Positions 1 to 10,658 of a DNA stretch of 64,000 bases are shown piece after piece. Both the position numbers and the translations under genes were made by a program. The stretch comes from Variovorax sp. J22P240 (lineage in GTDB: Bacteria; Pseudomonadota; Gammaproteobacteria; Burkholderiales; Burkholderiaceae_C): contig NZ_JASZYR010000002.1 of the NCBI RefSeq assembly GCF_030316855.1, positions 248,001-312,000 of the forward strand, read 5' to 3'. The notes under the pieces were generated by a model. That model had not been told where the DNA came from, did no database searches, and was given only the letters and a program-made list of their open reading frames with translations. Position 1 is the first letter of the stretch. The number at the start of each line of letters is the position of its first letter.

Positions 1-878
1 AGATAGTCGAACAGCTCGCGTGCCGAAGCCGGCAACTGCTCGCGATCGCGCGCGACGATCTTGAGTTCGCGCTCGGCCCATGCATCGGCCAGCGCCACGG
101 TGGTGATGCGCAAGGCGCGCGACAGGCGTCGCGCGGAAGAGGCGGGCAGCACGCCAACGCCGACCCCCGCTTCGATCATGAGACAGATCGCCTCGAAGCT
201 GCCGACCTGGATGCGCGGGCTGTAGCCCCGGCCTGCCAGTTCCGCCTTGCGCTGCAGGAAGCGATGAATGGCGCTGCCATGGTGCAGGCCCACATGCTGC
301 TCTTCGAGTGTGTCGACGAAGGCGATCGACTCCGCGCCCGCGAAGCGATGCGTCGCGGGGACGACCAGCACCAGCTGATTGCGGCCGAAGGGGCGGGCAT
401 CGAAGTCGCCGGTGTGCACGTCGCCGGCGAGGATGCCGATGTCCGCGCCGCCATCGGCCACCGACCGCACGATCTCCTCGCTGAGGTATTCGCGCAGGTC
501 CACCTGCACCGCCGGATGCCGCGTGAGGAAGCCGGCCAACTTCTCTGGCAGGTATTCGGTGATGGACGTCGTGTTGGCGAACACGCGCACGTGCCCCTTG
601 ATGCCCTTGCCGAAGTCCTGCATGTCGATGCGCAGGTGCTCCATCTGCTGCATCACGCGCTTGGCGTGGTAGAGCAGGGCCTCGCCCGCCGCGGTGAGCG
701 TCACGCCCTGGGCATTGCGGTGCAGCAGCTTGCCGCCGATGGCTTCCTCCATCTGCTTGATGCGTGTCGATGCGGCGGCCAGCGAGATGCAAGCCTTGTC
801 CGCGCCGCGCGTCAGGCTCCTGGCGTCAGCCACGTAGGCAAAGAGCTTCAGGTCGAAAAGGTCGAAATGCAGATTCAC
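1..878 (-). CDS. LysR-family transcriptional regulator, C-terminus cut by window edge
   Basis: Reading the minus strand from a GTG at 878 gives an open frame running off the window start. The N-terminus (FDLFDLKLFAYVADARSLT, then a helix-turn-helix with SLAAASTRIKQME and GGKLLHRN) is the classic LysR winged-helix domain, residues ~3-65. A periplasmic-binding-like effector domain follows (VRVFANTTSITEYLP, later HHGSAIHRFLQ). About 292 residues are visible and the frame is still open at base 1, so only the last few residues are missing. The ATG-free start was chosen because the frame begins just upstream of the HTH. The target is unknown. It is divergent from the M20 peptidase gene, a usual arrangement for LysR control, but that is inference. 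Confidence 0.85.
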   Translation of the reverse strand, partial: MNLHFDLFDLKLFAYVADARSLTRGADKACISLAAASTRIKQMEEAIGGKLLHRNAQGVTLTAAGEALLYHAKRVMQQMEHLRIDMQDFGKGIKGHVRVFANTTSITEYLPEKLAGFLTRHPAVQVDLREYLSEEIVRSVADGGADIGILAGDVHTGDFDARPFGRNQLVLVVPATHRFAGAESIAFVDTLEEQHVGLHHGSAIHRFLQRKAELAGRGYSPRIQVGSFEAICLMIEAGVGVGVLPASSARRLSRALRITTVALADAWAERELKIVARDREQLPASARELFDY

Positions 879-1225
879 GCAAGAGGGCGCGCACGCGCCG
901 AACAGTGGGGACGAGACCCGGATTGTCCCGCCAAAGCCCCTCGCGTCACACGGGCAAGCCGGCACAACGGGCCGCGGCTCCTGAAACACCGCTGAACCGG
1001 CTGGACGGCCACACAACGTGGGCAATGCCTGGGGCTTCAGCCATTCGCGCAGAAGGGCGGAGATCGGCGAGGCCGCGAAGGAGGTCGCGATTGTGTTTGC
1101 GCCGAACACCGGGGAGCGTCGTTTCTGGGACAGCGTTCGTCGCAAGCTGCCTCATATACTGAATCGGGCCTGCGCCGCATCTATGGCGAGGCCTGCATCG
1201 CGTTCAATCTGAAGACTAATACTTA
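879..1225. other. Intergenic region between lysR and M20 peptidase gene, no gene seen
   Basis: This is 347 bases between divergent genes. Short open frames exist on both strands, but their translations are Arg/Ala/Pro-rich and resemble no protein I know, as expected of GC-rich noncoding DNA. No clear terminator, tRNA or strong promoter stands out. It presumably carries the divergent control region of the LysR gene and the downstream peptidase gene. Confidence 0.6.
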
Positions 1226-2638
1226 ATGAATATCAAGCTACGACATTGCGCCGCGGCAGCCCTGCTGTGTGTCACTTCCTGGGCTGGTGCCCAAACGCCC
1301 ACGCAGATGCCGCCGCTGACGCCCGAGCAACAACGCTTCCACGACATCTACAAGGAACTCGTCGAGATCAACACGACGCATCTGACGGGCAACAACACCG
1401 AAGCGGCGCAGGCCATGCGCAAGCACCTGCTCGATGCCGGCTTCAAGGCGGACGAAATTCAACTTTTCGAGCCCTACCCCAACAAGGGCAATCTGGTCGT
1501 TCGCTTCAAGGGTACGGGCGGAAAGAAGCCGCTGCTGCTGCTGGCCCACATCGACGTGGTCGAGGCGCGCCGCGCGGACTGGAAGACCGATCCGTTCAAG
1601 CTCAAGGAGGACGACGGCTACTTCACGGCGCGCGGCGCGTCGGACGACAAGGCCATGGCGGCTTCGTTCGTGTCGATCTTCAGCCAGCTCAAGCGCGAGG
1701 CCTTCAAGCCCACCCGCGATATCGTGCTCGCACTCACGGCGGACGAGGAACTCGGCGACGTGCCTACCAACGGCGCATTCTGGCTGGTGAACAACCAGCG
1801 TGCGCTGCTCGATGCGGAGTTCGGCATCAACGAAGGCGGTGGCGGCCAGCTCAACAACGGCAAGCCGGTGTTGCACAGGGTGCAGGTGGCCGAGAAGATG
1901 TACACGACTTACAAGCTCGAAGTGCGCGATGTCGGCGGCCACAGCTCGTTGCCGACGCCCGCCAACCCCATCTACGAACTCAGCGCGGCATTGGACCGGC
2001 TGGGCGCTTTCCGCTTCCCCGTGAAGCTGGCCGACGTCACGCGCAGCTATTTCGAGAAAAGCGCCCAGTTCGAAACCGGCCAGATGTCAGAGGACATGCG
2101 CGCCGTCGCGTCGGGAAAGCCGGATGACGCCGCGATCGATCGCCTGTCGCGCTCGGCGCTCTACAACGCCACGCTGCGCACCACTTGCGTCGCAACGCAG
2201 ATCACGGCCGGCCATGCGGAGAACGCACTGCCTCAGTCGGCCAAGGCTACAGTCAACTGCCGCATCCTGCCGCACGACGATCCTGCCGAAGTCGATGCCG
2301 CACTGCGCAAGGTGCTGGGCAGCAGCCGCATCAAGATGGAAGCGAGCAATCCGCCGCTGAAGAGCCCGCCGTCGCCGCTGCGCGCCGACGTGCTGGGCGT
2401 TGTCGATTCCCTCACGCAGCAGATGTGGCCGGGCATCCCCGTCGTCCCGACGATGAGCACGGGCGCCACCGACAGTCGCTTCATGCGCAACATCGGCATT
2501 CCGATGTACGGCGTCTCCGGCATCTTCTCGGAGCCCAGCGACGCACGCGCTCACGGTCTGGACGAGCGCGTCGCGATCCCGCGGCTCTACGACGGCCGCG
2601 AGTTCATGTACCGCATGGTCAAGCAGCTCTCGCAATAA
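1226..2638 (+). CDS. Secreted M20-family metallopeptidase
   Basis: The 470-residue protein starts with a hydrophobic signal peptide (residues ~1-22, ending AGAQ), so it is probably periplasmic. The M20 zinc-site elements are visible: H108-x-D110 in LAHIDVV, GASDDKA near 137-143, the DEE pair at 173-175 in TADEELGD, and a C-terminal STGATDSRFMR / AHGLDERV segment supplying further ligands. An M20 dimerisation domain (VGGHSSLPTP onward) lies in the middle. The family removes N- or C-terminal residues from peptides or deacylates amino acids; the substrate cannot be told. The ATG start is preceded by AT-rich sequence without a clear Shine-Dalgarno. A divergent LysR gene lies upstream. Confidence 0.88.
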   Translation: MNIKLRHCAAAALLCVTSWAGAQTPTQMPPLTPEQQRFHDIYKELVEINTTHLTGNNTEAAQAMRKHLLDAGFKADEIQLFEPYPNKGNLVVRFKGTGGKKPLLLLAHIDVVEARRADWKTDPFKLKEDDGYFTARGASDDKAMAASFVSIFSQLKREAFKPTRDIVLALTADEELGDVPTNGAFWLVNNQRALLDAEFGINEGGGGQLNNGKPVLHRVQVAEKMYTTYKLEVRDVGGHSSLPTPANPIYELSAALDRLGAFRFPVKLADVTRSYFEKSAQFETGQMSEDMRAVASGKPDDAAIDRLSRSALYNATLRTTCVATQITAGHAENALPQSAKATVNCRILPHDDPAEVDAALRKVLGSSRIKMEASNPPLKSPPSPLRADVLGVVDSLTQQMWPGIPVVPTMSTGATDSRFMRNIGIPMYGVSGIFSEPSDARAHGLDERVAIPRLYDGREFMYRMVKQLSQ

Positions 2639-2697
2639 GCGCCTGCCGGGGTGCGGCCTTCGGCGTCGTTGGCGACACCGGACGCCGCACCGCGCGG

Positions 2698-3618
2698 TCA
2701 GTTCGCTCCGCTGAGGAACCCGCGCACCATCTTCACGGTCGCCTGCGGGTTCTCTTCCATGATCCAGTGGCCCGAGCCGGGGATCACGCCCTCCGTGACG
2801 TTGTCGGCGGCGGAACGCATGACGACCGCCATGGTCGGCCCGAAGGACTTTTCGCCGCCGATTGCCATTACCGGCACGGTGAGCTTTCCCTTGTCCGCCA
2901 GGAAGGCCTTGTTGTCGACCGCGTCCTGATCGAAGGCCGCGAATTGAGCGAAGCCCGAATGCATGGCGCCGGGCCTGGCGTAGAGCTTGGCGTAGTGCCG
3001 GCGCGAGGCCTCGTCGAAGTTCTTCGGATCGGCCGAGAACTCGTTCCAGAATCGATCCAGGTAAATGCGTTCGCGGCCGGCGACCAGGCGCTCCATGTCG
3101 GGGCCGCCGAAGCGGAAGTGCCAGAGCAGCGGGTTCTTGAGGATCTCCTCCCACGGGCCGACGCCGGGCACCGGCGCATCGATCAGCACGAAACGCCCGA
3201 CCCGGTCGCGGTACTGCGCGGCGAACGCGAATCCGACCATGTTGCCGATGTCGTGCGTGACGAGGTCGGTCTTGTCGATCTTGAGGGTGTCGAGCACCTG
3301 CGCGATGTCGACGGCCTGGTTCTTCTTGTCAAAGCCGCCAGGAGGATGCGCCGAGAGGCCCATGCCCCGAAGGTCGGGCACGACGACGGTGTGCTCCTTC
3401 ATGAGGTCGGCCGCCATCGGCGCCCACATGTCGCCCGTCTCGCCGTAGCCGTGAATGAGGGTCACTGCCGGCCCCTTGCCGCCGACGCGGACATGCACCT
3501 TGGTACCGTTGACGGCCATCTCCTGGGTCTTGAAGCTCGGAGGGAACGGCGGCACCTGGGCCTGGGCCGCGCTGGCAATCAGGGCGGCTGCGAGCCATCC
3601 AAAGAGGGACTTGAACAC
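2698..3618 (-). CDS. Exported alpha/beta hydrolase, epoxide-hydrolase-like
   Basis: The start is GTG at 3618, because GAGGAG lies a few bases upstream and the protein then opens with a signal peptide (FKSLFGWLAAALIASAAQAQ). It is 306 residues. Alpha/beta-hydrolase marks are the oxyanion HGYGETGDMW, PDLRGMGLS, a nucleophile elbow reading VTHDIGN and a catalytic His in GSGHWIMEENP. The elbow residue is Asp, not Ser, which is the epoxide hydrolase / haloalkane dehalogenase pattern. An Asp nucleophile with HGYGET-type motif favours epoxide hydrolase. An exported location would be unusual for that class. Substrate unknown. Confidence 0.85.
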   Translation of the reverse strand: MFKSLFGWLAAALIASAAQAQVPPFPPSFKTQEMAVNGTKVHVRVGGKGPAVTLIHGYGETGDMWAPMAADLMKEHTVVVPDLRGMGLSAHPPGGFDKKNQAVDIAQVLDTLKIDKTDLVTHDIGNMVGFAFAAQYRDRVGRFVLIDAPVPGVGPWEEILKNPLLWHFRFGGPDMERLVAGRERIYLDRFWNEFSADPKNFDEASRRHYAKLYARPGAMHSGFAQFAAFDQDAVDNKAFLADKGKLTVPVMAIGGEKSFGPTMAVVMRSAADNVTEGVIPGSGHWIMEENPQATVKMVRGFLSGAN

Positions 3619-3815
3619 GGTTGCTCCTCGGGTTGTGCGCGCGATGCGCCGGGCCGTTTCGGCGGCGAAAGGCGGAGTCTCCGCTCCGGATGCCTCGCGC
3701 CGCAATAGTCCTTTGGGGCAATCGACAGTTAGTCCCTGATGTGCCGTTCAAGCGAAAGCGCCCAGAAACGCCAATGTGACCTCGCGCCTGCGCGCCGCGT
3801 GCTTGTGCCTGAGGC

Positions 3816-4607
3816 TCAGAAAGCGCTCTTCGTGCAGCCCCCATCGACACGCAGCGCCGCACCGGTCGTTCCCGAAGACAGCGGGCTTGCCACGTAGGCG
3901 ACCAGGCTGGCAATTTCCTCGGGCGATTCGAAGCGCTTGATGAGCGAGGTCGGCCGCACCTTCTCGAAGAACTCTTTCTCGAAGGCCTCGAAGGACTTGC
4001 CGTCGGCCTTGGCGAGGGTCTCGACGAATTCACCGACTCCGCGGGATTTCGTCGGTCCGGGCAGCACGCTGTTGACGGTGATCCCGGTGCCTGCGAGCGA
4101 TTCGGCCAGCCCCCGCGCCACGGCGATCTGCGCGGTCTTCGTCATGCCGTAGTGGATCATCTCGGCTGGAATCTGCAGCGCGCTTTCGCTCGATATGAAG
4201 ATGATGCGGCCCCAGTTCGCGCGCTTCATCGCCGGCAGGCACAGGCGTGCCAGCCGGACGCCGCTCAGGACGTTGACGTCGAAGAAACGTGTCCAGTCCT
4301 CGTCAGGGATGTCCTCGAAGGGCTTGGGTTCGAAGATGCCGAGGTTGTTGACGAGGATCTCGATGTTCGGGAACCGGGCCGCCAGCGCGTCGGCTGCGGC
4401 GGGCGTGGCCAGGTCGCCGGCGAAGCCCAGCACTTCACCGCCTTCTCCCGCGCGAATGCGAGCCACTGCGTCATCGACGGAAGACTGGGAGCGTCCGTTC
4501 ACGATCACCCGTGCGCCTTCGGCTGCGAGCGCGGCCGCGATGGCATGGCCGATGCCCGCGGTGCTGCCGGAGACCAGCGCGAGCTTGCCTTTGAGATTCA
4601 AGTCCAT
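3816..4607 (-). CDS. SDR-family oxidoreductase
   Basis: The start at 4607 was chosen because an AGGCGG Shine-Dalgarno precedes it and the protein begins at the Rossmann fold (MDLNLKGKLALVSGSTAGIG). The 263-residue protein has the classical SDR signatures: SGSTAGIG dinucleotide-binding loop (~13-20), NNLG in place of NNAG, catalytic Ser in IFISSESA and YGMTK (Tyr-x3-Lys). The C-terminus ends in the common AALRVDGGCTKS segment that closes the Rossmann core. It probably reduces or oxidises a small ketone/alcohol with NAD(P)(H). It lies downstream on the same strand as nothing obvious and is divergent from the DUF72 gene. Confidence 0.9.
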   Translation of the reverse strand: MDLNLKGKLALVSGSTAGIGHAIAAALAAEGARVIVNGRSQSSVDDAVARIRAGEGGEVLGFAGDLATPAAADALAARFPNIEILVNNLGIFEPKPFEDIPDEDWTRFFDVNVLSGVRLARLCLPAMKRANWGRIIFISSESALQIPAEMIHYGMTKTAQIAVARGLAESLAGTGITVNSVLPGPTKSRGVGEFVETLAKADGKSFEAFEKEFFEKVRPTSLIKRFESPEEIASLVAYVASPLSSGTTGAALRVDGGCTKSAF

Positions 4608-4767
4608 GGAATGACCGCCTTTCTGCTTTTCAGGAATGAAAGGCGCAGCGTGCAGCAATCCCCGGTGGCTTGTCCAGCCACCGAACTGCGTTGTCGCGCG
4701 GCAGGCGCGGACCGCGATGCGGGCGTACCTGGGCACGTAACAAATCGCATTGGCCCGATGGCGCCAT

Positions 4768-4773
4768 TAGCAT
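4768..4773 (+). promoter_or_regulatory. Candidate -10 box for leaderless DUF72 gene
   Basis: TAGCAT lies 6 nt before the ATG at 4780, with no Shine-Dalgarno between. The same box-to-start spacing is seen before uvrD, polA and other genes here, suggesting transcription starts at or near the A of the ATG. Inference from spacing only. Confidence 0.4.
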
Positions 4774-4779
4774 GCGCCG

Positions 4780-5673
4780 ATGGCCATCCTCGTCGGCACC
4801 GCCTCCTGGACTGACAAGACGCTGATCGACTGCGGGCGCTTCTACCCGAAGGAGGCGAAGACGCCCGAGGCGCGGCTGCGCTACTACGCGTCGATCTTTC
4901 CGCTGGTCGAGGTCGATTCGAGCTACTACGCGATCCCGGACCCGGTCACCGCGCAGAACTGGGTCGAGCGCACGCCCGAGACCTTCACCTTCAACGTCAA
5001 GGCCTTCCGGCTCTTCACTGGCCACCAGACGGACCCGAAAGTGATGCACAAGGACATCAAGGAAGCCCTGGGCACGACCAAGACGCTCTACTACCGCAGC
5101 ACCGCGCCAGAGATCCGGGCAGAGCTGTGGCGGCGTTTCGTCGATGCGCTGGCGCCGCTCAGGATCGCCGGCAAGCTGGGGCTGGTCCACTTCCAGTTTC
5201 CGCCCTGGCTGATGTGCAACCCGGAGGGCCATGCGCACGTCGAGCATTGCATCGAGATGATGGAGGGCCACACCGTCAGCGTCGAGTTCCGGCACCAGTC
5301 GTGGCTCGACGAAGCCCACCGCGCGCGAACCCTCGATTTCCTCCGCGAGATGAAGGTCGTGCACACCATCGTGGACGGACCGCAGGGCTTTGCCAACAGC
5401 GTTCCGATGCTGGTCGAAACCACGCACCCGGACTATGGGCTGGTGCGGCTGCATGGCCGGAACACCGAGACTTACAACGCCAAGGGCGCGTCGTCGGCCG
5501 CCGAGCGATTCGACTACGACTACCCCGACGAGGAGATCCGCGAACTGGTCGTCGAGGCCCTGCGCATTGCCTACAAGGTGCGCAACACGCACATCATCTT
5601 CAACAACTGCGACGAGGACAAAGGGCAGCGTAACGGCATCACCTTCCTGAAGATGCTGCTGGCGCACGGGTGA
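4780..5673 (+). CDS. DUF72 (YecE-like) protein
   Basis: The 297-residue protein matches the DUF72 / YecE pattern: N-terminal ILVGTASWTDKTLI, then YYASIFPLVEVDSSYYAIP, NVKAFRLFTGHQ, LGLVHFQFPPW, VSVEFRHQSW and RLHGRN. The fold is a TIM barrel with no assigned biochemical activity, although structural resemblance to sugar-phosphate or nuclease barrels has been noted for the family. It is a single gene, followed by a strong terminator at 5694-5730. The ATG at 4780 lacks a Shine-Dalgarno and sits 6 nt after a TAGCAT box. Function unknown. Confidence 0.88.
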   Translation: MAILVGTASWTDKTLIDCGRFYPKEAKTPEARLRYYASIFPLVEVDSSYYAIPDPVTAQNWVERTPETFTFNVKAFRLFTGHQTDPKVMHKDIKEALGTTKTLYYRSTAPEIRAELWRRFVDALAPLRIAGKLGLVHFQFPPWLMCNPEGHAHVEHCIEMMEGHTVSVEFRHQSWLDEAHRARTLDFLREMKVVHTIVDGPQGFANSVPMLVETTHPDYGLVRLHGRNTETYNAKGASSAAERFDYDYPDEEIRELVVEALRIAYKVRNTHIIFNNCDEDKGQRNGITFLKMLLAHG

Positions 5674-5693
5674 GCGGGCCCGCGAAGCGCAAG

Positions 5694-5730
5694 AAAAAAG
5701 CCTGCTGCCGTTTCCGGTAGCAGGCTTTTT
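5694..5730. terminator. Bidirectional intrinsic terminator
   Basis: A 15-bp stem (AAAAAGCCTGCTGCC pairing with GGTAGCAGGCTTTTT, one G-T pair) around a short loop has runs of A on the left and T on the right. It can end transcription of the DUF72 gene on plus and of tRNA-Lys on minus. Confidence 0.9.
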
Positions 5731-5739
5731 CAGTGTTGG

Positions 5740-5815
5740 TGGTGGGCCCTGAGTGACTCGAACACTCGACCTACGGATTAAGAGTCCGCTGCTCTACCAA
5801 CTGAGCTAAGAGCCC
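5740..5815 (-). tRNA. tRNA-Lys(CTT)
   Basis: The minus strand folds into a 76-nt cloverleaf: acceptor GGGCTCT pairing with AGGGCCC, D-arm GCTCAGTTGGTAGAGC, anticodon loop CTCTTAA giving anticodon CTT, T-arm containing GTTCGAGTC, and an encoded CCA tail. Anticodon CTT reads AAG lysine codons, the preferred Lys codon in this GC-rich genome. Confidence 0.97.
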
Positions 5816-5854
5816 CTGAGCGACGACTTGAATGTCGTTTCAGGCAATCCCACG

Positions 5855-5860
5855 ATTATA
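5855..5860 (-). promoter_or_regulatory. -10 box of the tRNA-Lys gene
   Basis: A perfect TATAAT on the minus strand lies about 40 nt before the tRNA 5' end. The -35 region is not close to consensus. It would start transcription near 5848 and give a short leader. Confidence 0.6.
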
Positions 5861-5882
5861 GCCACAACTTTGGGCCGGTCGT

Positions 5883-7064
5883 TCACACTCGTTCAAAAAT
5901 GCACGCGATGCCCTGTCCGCCGCCGATGCACATGGTCACCAAGGCGTAGCGCCCCTGGATGCGCTCCAGCTCGTACAGCGCCTTGACGGTGATCAGCGCT
6001 CCGGTCGCGCCCACAGGGTGGCCGAGTGAAATGCCCGAACCGTTGGGGTTCACCTTGGCGGGATCGAGTTCCAGATCCTTGCTCACCGCGCAGGCCTGTG
6101 CGGCGAAGGCCTCGTTGGCCTCGATCACGTCCATGTCGGAGGCCTTCAGGCCCGCCTTCTCCAGCGCTTTGCGCGATGCCGGGACCGGCCCGATGCCCAT
6201 GTAGGCCGGATCGACGCCGGCGAAGGCGTAGGACACGATGCGCGCCATCGGCTTGAGGCCGCGGCGTGCGGCTTCTTCCTTCTCCATCAGCACCACGGCG
6301 GCAGCCCCGTCGTTGACACCGGAGGCGTTGCCCGCGGTCACGGTGCCGTTTTCCTTCAGGAAGGCGGGCTTGAGCTTGCTCATGTCCTCGATCTTCGCGT
6401 TGAAGCGCACATGCTCGTCGGTGTCGAACTGCGTCGGGCCCTTGCGGCTTTCCAGCGTCACCGGAACGATCTGCGACTTGAAATAGCCGCTCTCGATCGC
6501 CTTCTGGGCACGCTGGTGGCTGGTGAGCGCCGTCTGGTCCTGCGTCTCGCGGCTGATGCCCCATTTCTTGGCGACGTTCTCTGCCGTGATGCCCATGTGG
6601 ACGGTCTGGAAGGGGTCGTGCAGGGCGCCGAGCATCATGTCGACCATCTTGGTGTCGCCCATGCGGGCGCCCCAGCGCGCGCTGAGCGAGGCGAAGGGCG
6701 CGCGGCTCATGCTCTCGGCGCCGCCGCCCACGGCGACCTTGGCGTCGCCGAGCTGGATGCTCTGCGCCGCGCTCACGATGGCCTGAAGGCCCGATCCGCA
6801 CAGGCGGTTGACCGTCAGTGCCGGCGTTTCCTGGGCGCAGCCGCCTTCGATGGCTGCCACGCGCGCCATGTACATGTCGCGCGGCTCGGTGTTGATGACG
6901 TGGCCGAAGACGACGTTTTCGACGTCCTTGCCGTCGACCTTGGCGCGTGCCAGCGCCTCCTTGGTGACCAACGCCGCCAGCTTGGTGGGAGGGACGTCCT
7001 TGAGTCCTCCGCCGAAGGTTCCGATGGCGGTGCGTACGCCGCTGACAACAACCACTTCTTTCAT
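5883..7064 (-). CDS. bktB: Acetyl-CoA acetyltransferase / beta-ketothiolase, BktB-like
   Basis: The start at 7064 has GGAGA upstream and yields a 393-residue thiolase beginning KEVVVVSGVRTAIGTFGG. The catalytic set is complete: Cys89 in NRLCGSG, His349 in GHPVGATG and Cys379 in CIGGGQG. Length and long stretches (for example ALTVNRLCGSGLQAIVSAA, VDMMLGALHDPF) match the Cupriavidus BktB beta-ketothiolase as I remember it. That enzyme condenses acetyl-CoA with acetyl- or propionyl-CoA, or runs in the degradative direction. Cytoplasmic. No phaB or phaC lies beside it, so a role in PHA synthesis versus fatty-acid or aromatic breakdown is open. Divergent from an SDR gene at 7177. Confidence 0.9.
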   Translation of the reverse strand: MKEVVVVSGVRTAIGTFGGGLKDVPPTKLAALVTKEALARAKVDGKDVENVVFGHVINTEPRDMYMARVAAIEGGCAQETPALTVNRLCGSGLQAIVSAAQSIQLGDAKVAVGGGAESMSRAPFASLSARWGARMGDTKMVDMMLGALHDPFQTVHMGITAENVAKKWGISRETQDQTALTSHQRAQKAIESGYFKSQIVPVTLESRKGPTQFDTDEHVRFNAKIEDMSKLKPAFLKENGTVTAGNASGVNDGAAAVVLMEKEEAARRGLKPMARIVSYAFAGVDPAYMGIGPVPASRKALEKAGLKASDMDVIEANEAFAAQACAVSKDLELDPAKVNPNGSGISLGHPVGATGALITVKALYELERIQGRYALVTMCIGGGQGIACIFERV

Positions 7065-7176
7065 GAAAAGTCTCCGATGCAAAAACGAAAATGTCGATGA
7101 TGCCAGTCCAGAGGCCGTTCGCGACGAACCGGTTTGACGCCGGCGTTACCATCCGTGCCCCAACAAGGAGCCCCTA

Positions 7177-7881
7177 ATGATCGAAGCCAATCACCGTCAC
7201 GTGGTCGTGACAGGCGCGGCCGGCGCGCTCGGCCGAGCCGTCGTCCAGCATTTTCTCGACCAAGGGGCTCGCGTGGCCCTGATCGACCATCGGATGGATC
7301 ACCTGTCGAGTGCGTTCCCGGGGCTCGAGAACTCCCAGCACCTGCTGCTCGAAGCCGACGTCACCTCGGTGCCGGCGATGGTCGGGGCGGCGCAGCGCAT
7401 CCTGAACGCCTTCAGGCAGGTCGACGCACTGGTCCACATCGCCGGAGGCTTCGAGATGGGCGAGCCCGTCCATGCGCTGAGCCGCGAGGCCTGGGACCGG
7501 ATGATGACCCTGAACGCCTGGTCCTTCGTGGCGGTCTCGCAGGCGCTGGTGCCTTCGATGATCGAGCGAAAGGCCGGCAGCGTGATCGCCGTCACCGCCA
7601 AGACCGCATCGCGCGGCGCCGCGGCCATGTCGGCGTACATCGCGTCGAAGAGCGCCTTGCAGCGCCTGGTCGAGGCGTCGGCGGCGGAACTGGCGCCGCA
7701 CGGCATCAACGTCAACAGCGTCGCGCCCAGCGTGCTCGATACGCCTGCCAACCGGCAGGCCATGCCGGATGCCAATCCGGCCGAGTGGGTGTCGACCGGC
7801 GTGGCGGCGCAGACCATCGCCTTCCTGGCATCCCCTGCCGCCGCGGCATTGCACGGGCAGCATCTGACGCTCGACACCTGA
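7177..7881 (+). CDS. SDR-family oxidoreductase
   Basis: The 234-residue Rossmann protein begins HRHVVVTGAAGALGRAVV. The glycine loop is TGAAGALG, the NNAG position reads HIAGG, and the catalytic Tyr-x3-Lys is in YIASK. The Ser of the triad is less obvious (VTAKTAS). AAGGAG precedes the ATG at a good distance. It ends soon after the helix following PSVLDTP, so it is a short classical SDR, perhaps lacking part of the substrate loop. It is divergent from the thiolase. A 3-hydroxyacyl-CoA type role is conceivable from that neighbour but nothing proves it. Confidence 0.85.
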   Translation: MIEANHRHVVVTGAAGALGRAVVQHFLDQGARVALIDHRMDHLSSAFPGLENSQHLLLEADVTSVPAMVGAAQRILNAFRQVDALVHIAGGFEMGEPVHALSREAWDRMMTLNAWSFVAVSQALVPSMIERKAGSVIAVTAKTASRGAAAMSAYIASKSALQRLVEASAAELAPHGINVNSVAPSVLDTPANRQAMPDANPAEWVSTGVAAQTIAFLASPAAAALHGQHLTLDT

Positions 7882-8112
7882 CGCTCTCAAGACCCTCCTG
7901 ACTTGCGGGCCAAGTGCCCCGCCATTCCTTGCACCAAGGTGCAAGAGCCGCTTCACCTTGGGACAAGTGCGCTTTGCGGACGGCGTGCGCATGCTAGCGG
8001 TACGCCTCGGCGCGGCGGAATTCCGTTGCGCCCGCGGCCATCGATCGCCCTGACCGCCCAGGCCCGCCTGGAGCACCGGGCGAATGCCTGTGGACCAACC
8101 AAGGAGCTCGTA

Positions 8113-9678
<1,566 letters not shown>

Positions 9679-9708
9679 GGGCCGCGACGCCCCCAGTTGC
9701 TGACTGCC

Positions 9709-10629
9709 ATGGACGCAGCGCCTCTCGCCTCCTGGACCGACGGCCCGGTCAAGCGGACTCTGCTCGACTTCGTCGCCCGCGTGACGAAGGAGGGCGGGCC
9801 CGATTTCGTGCGCCCCGCGGAGCGCATCGCCACTTTCGACAACGACGGCACCTTGTGGTGCGAGCAGCCCATCCAGGTTCAGCTCTTCTTCGCCGACGAT
9901 CGCCTCAAGGCTCTGGCGGCGAAGGATCCGACCCTCAAGGACCGCCAGCCCTACAAGGCCTTCCTCGAACACGATCTCAAGACCATCATGAGTCTGGGCA
10001 AGCAGGGCGCGTTCGAGATCGCGTTCGCAACCCATGCCGGGCTCACCGAGGACGAGTTCATGGACGCGGCGCGCGCCTGGCTGGCATCGGCCAGGCACCC
10101 CAAGCTGGGGCGACCCTTCACGCAGTGCGTCTACCAACCCCAGATCGAACTGCTCGACCACCTGCGCGCCAATGGCTTCAAGAACTTCATCGTCTCCGGC
10201 GGCGGCATCGACTTGATGCGCGCCTTTGCGGAAGAGGTCTACGGCATTCCGCCGGAGCAGGTGATCGGCAGCAGTGTCAAGACACGTTTCGAGATGCGCG
10301 ATGGGCGCGCCGAACTCTTCAAGCTGTCGGAACTGGGCACCTTCGACGACCGAGACGTCAAGCCGCAGAACATCGGGTTGCACATCGGTCGCCGGCCGAT
10401 CCTGGCCTTCGGAAATTCCGATGGCGACCTGTCGATGCTGCGTTACGTCAAGTCGGGAAGCGGCGCGCGACTGGCGTTGCTGTTGCATCACGACGACGCG
10501 CAGCGCGAGTTCGCCTATGACCGTGAGTTCCGTCTCAGCCCGTTGGTCGAGGCGCTCGACAAAGCAGGCGAGTACGGCATCGAAGTCGTGAGCATGCAGC
10601 GCGACTGGAACAAGGTGTTCGCAGCCTGA
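9709..10629 (+). CDS. HAD-superfamily hydrolase, phosphoserine-phosphatase-like
   Basis: The 306-residue protein has HAD motif I as FDNDGTLW (nucleophile Asp44, acid Asp46), motif II Ser in FIVSGGG and motif IV GNSDGDLSM. The insert between motifs I and II is helical, like the phosphoserine phosphatase type. ATG 9709 was chosen; an in-frame TTG 12 bases upstream is possible, and neither has a convincing Shine-Dalgarno. It lies between the sulfatase and the DUF1254 gene on the same strand and is likely co-transcribed. A phosphatase acting on a small metabolite is the safe reading. Confidence 0.87.
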   Translation: MDAAPLASWTDGPVKRTLLDFVARVTKEGGPDFVRPAERIATFDNDGTLWCEQPIQVQLFFADDRLKALAAKDPTLKDRQPYKAFLEHDLKTIMSLGKQGAFEIAFATHAGLTEDEFMDAARAWLASARHPKLGRPFTQCVYQPQIELLDHLRANGFKNFIVSGGGIDLMRAFAEEVYGIPPEQVIGSSVKTRFEMRDGRAELFKLSELGTFDDRDVKPQNIGLHIGRRPILAFGNSDGDLSMLRYVKSGSGARLALLLHHDDAQREFAYDREFRLSPLVEALDKAGEYGIEVVSMQRDWNKVFAA

Positions 10630-10658
10630 GCCGAACGCGACTTCACCAGGAGATGACG

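Noticed and set aside
946..1212. Short ORFs in the lysR-peptidase gap
   Set aside because: Low-complexity Arg/Ala sequences, no Shine-Dalgarno and no recognisable family.
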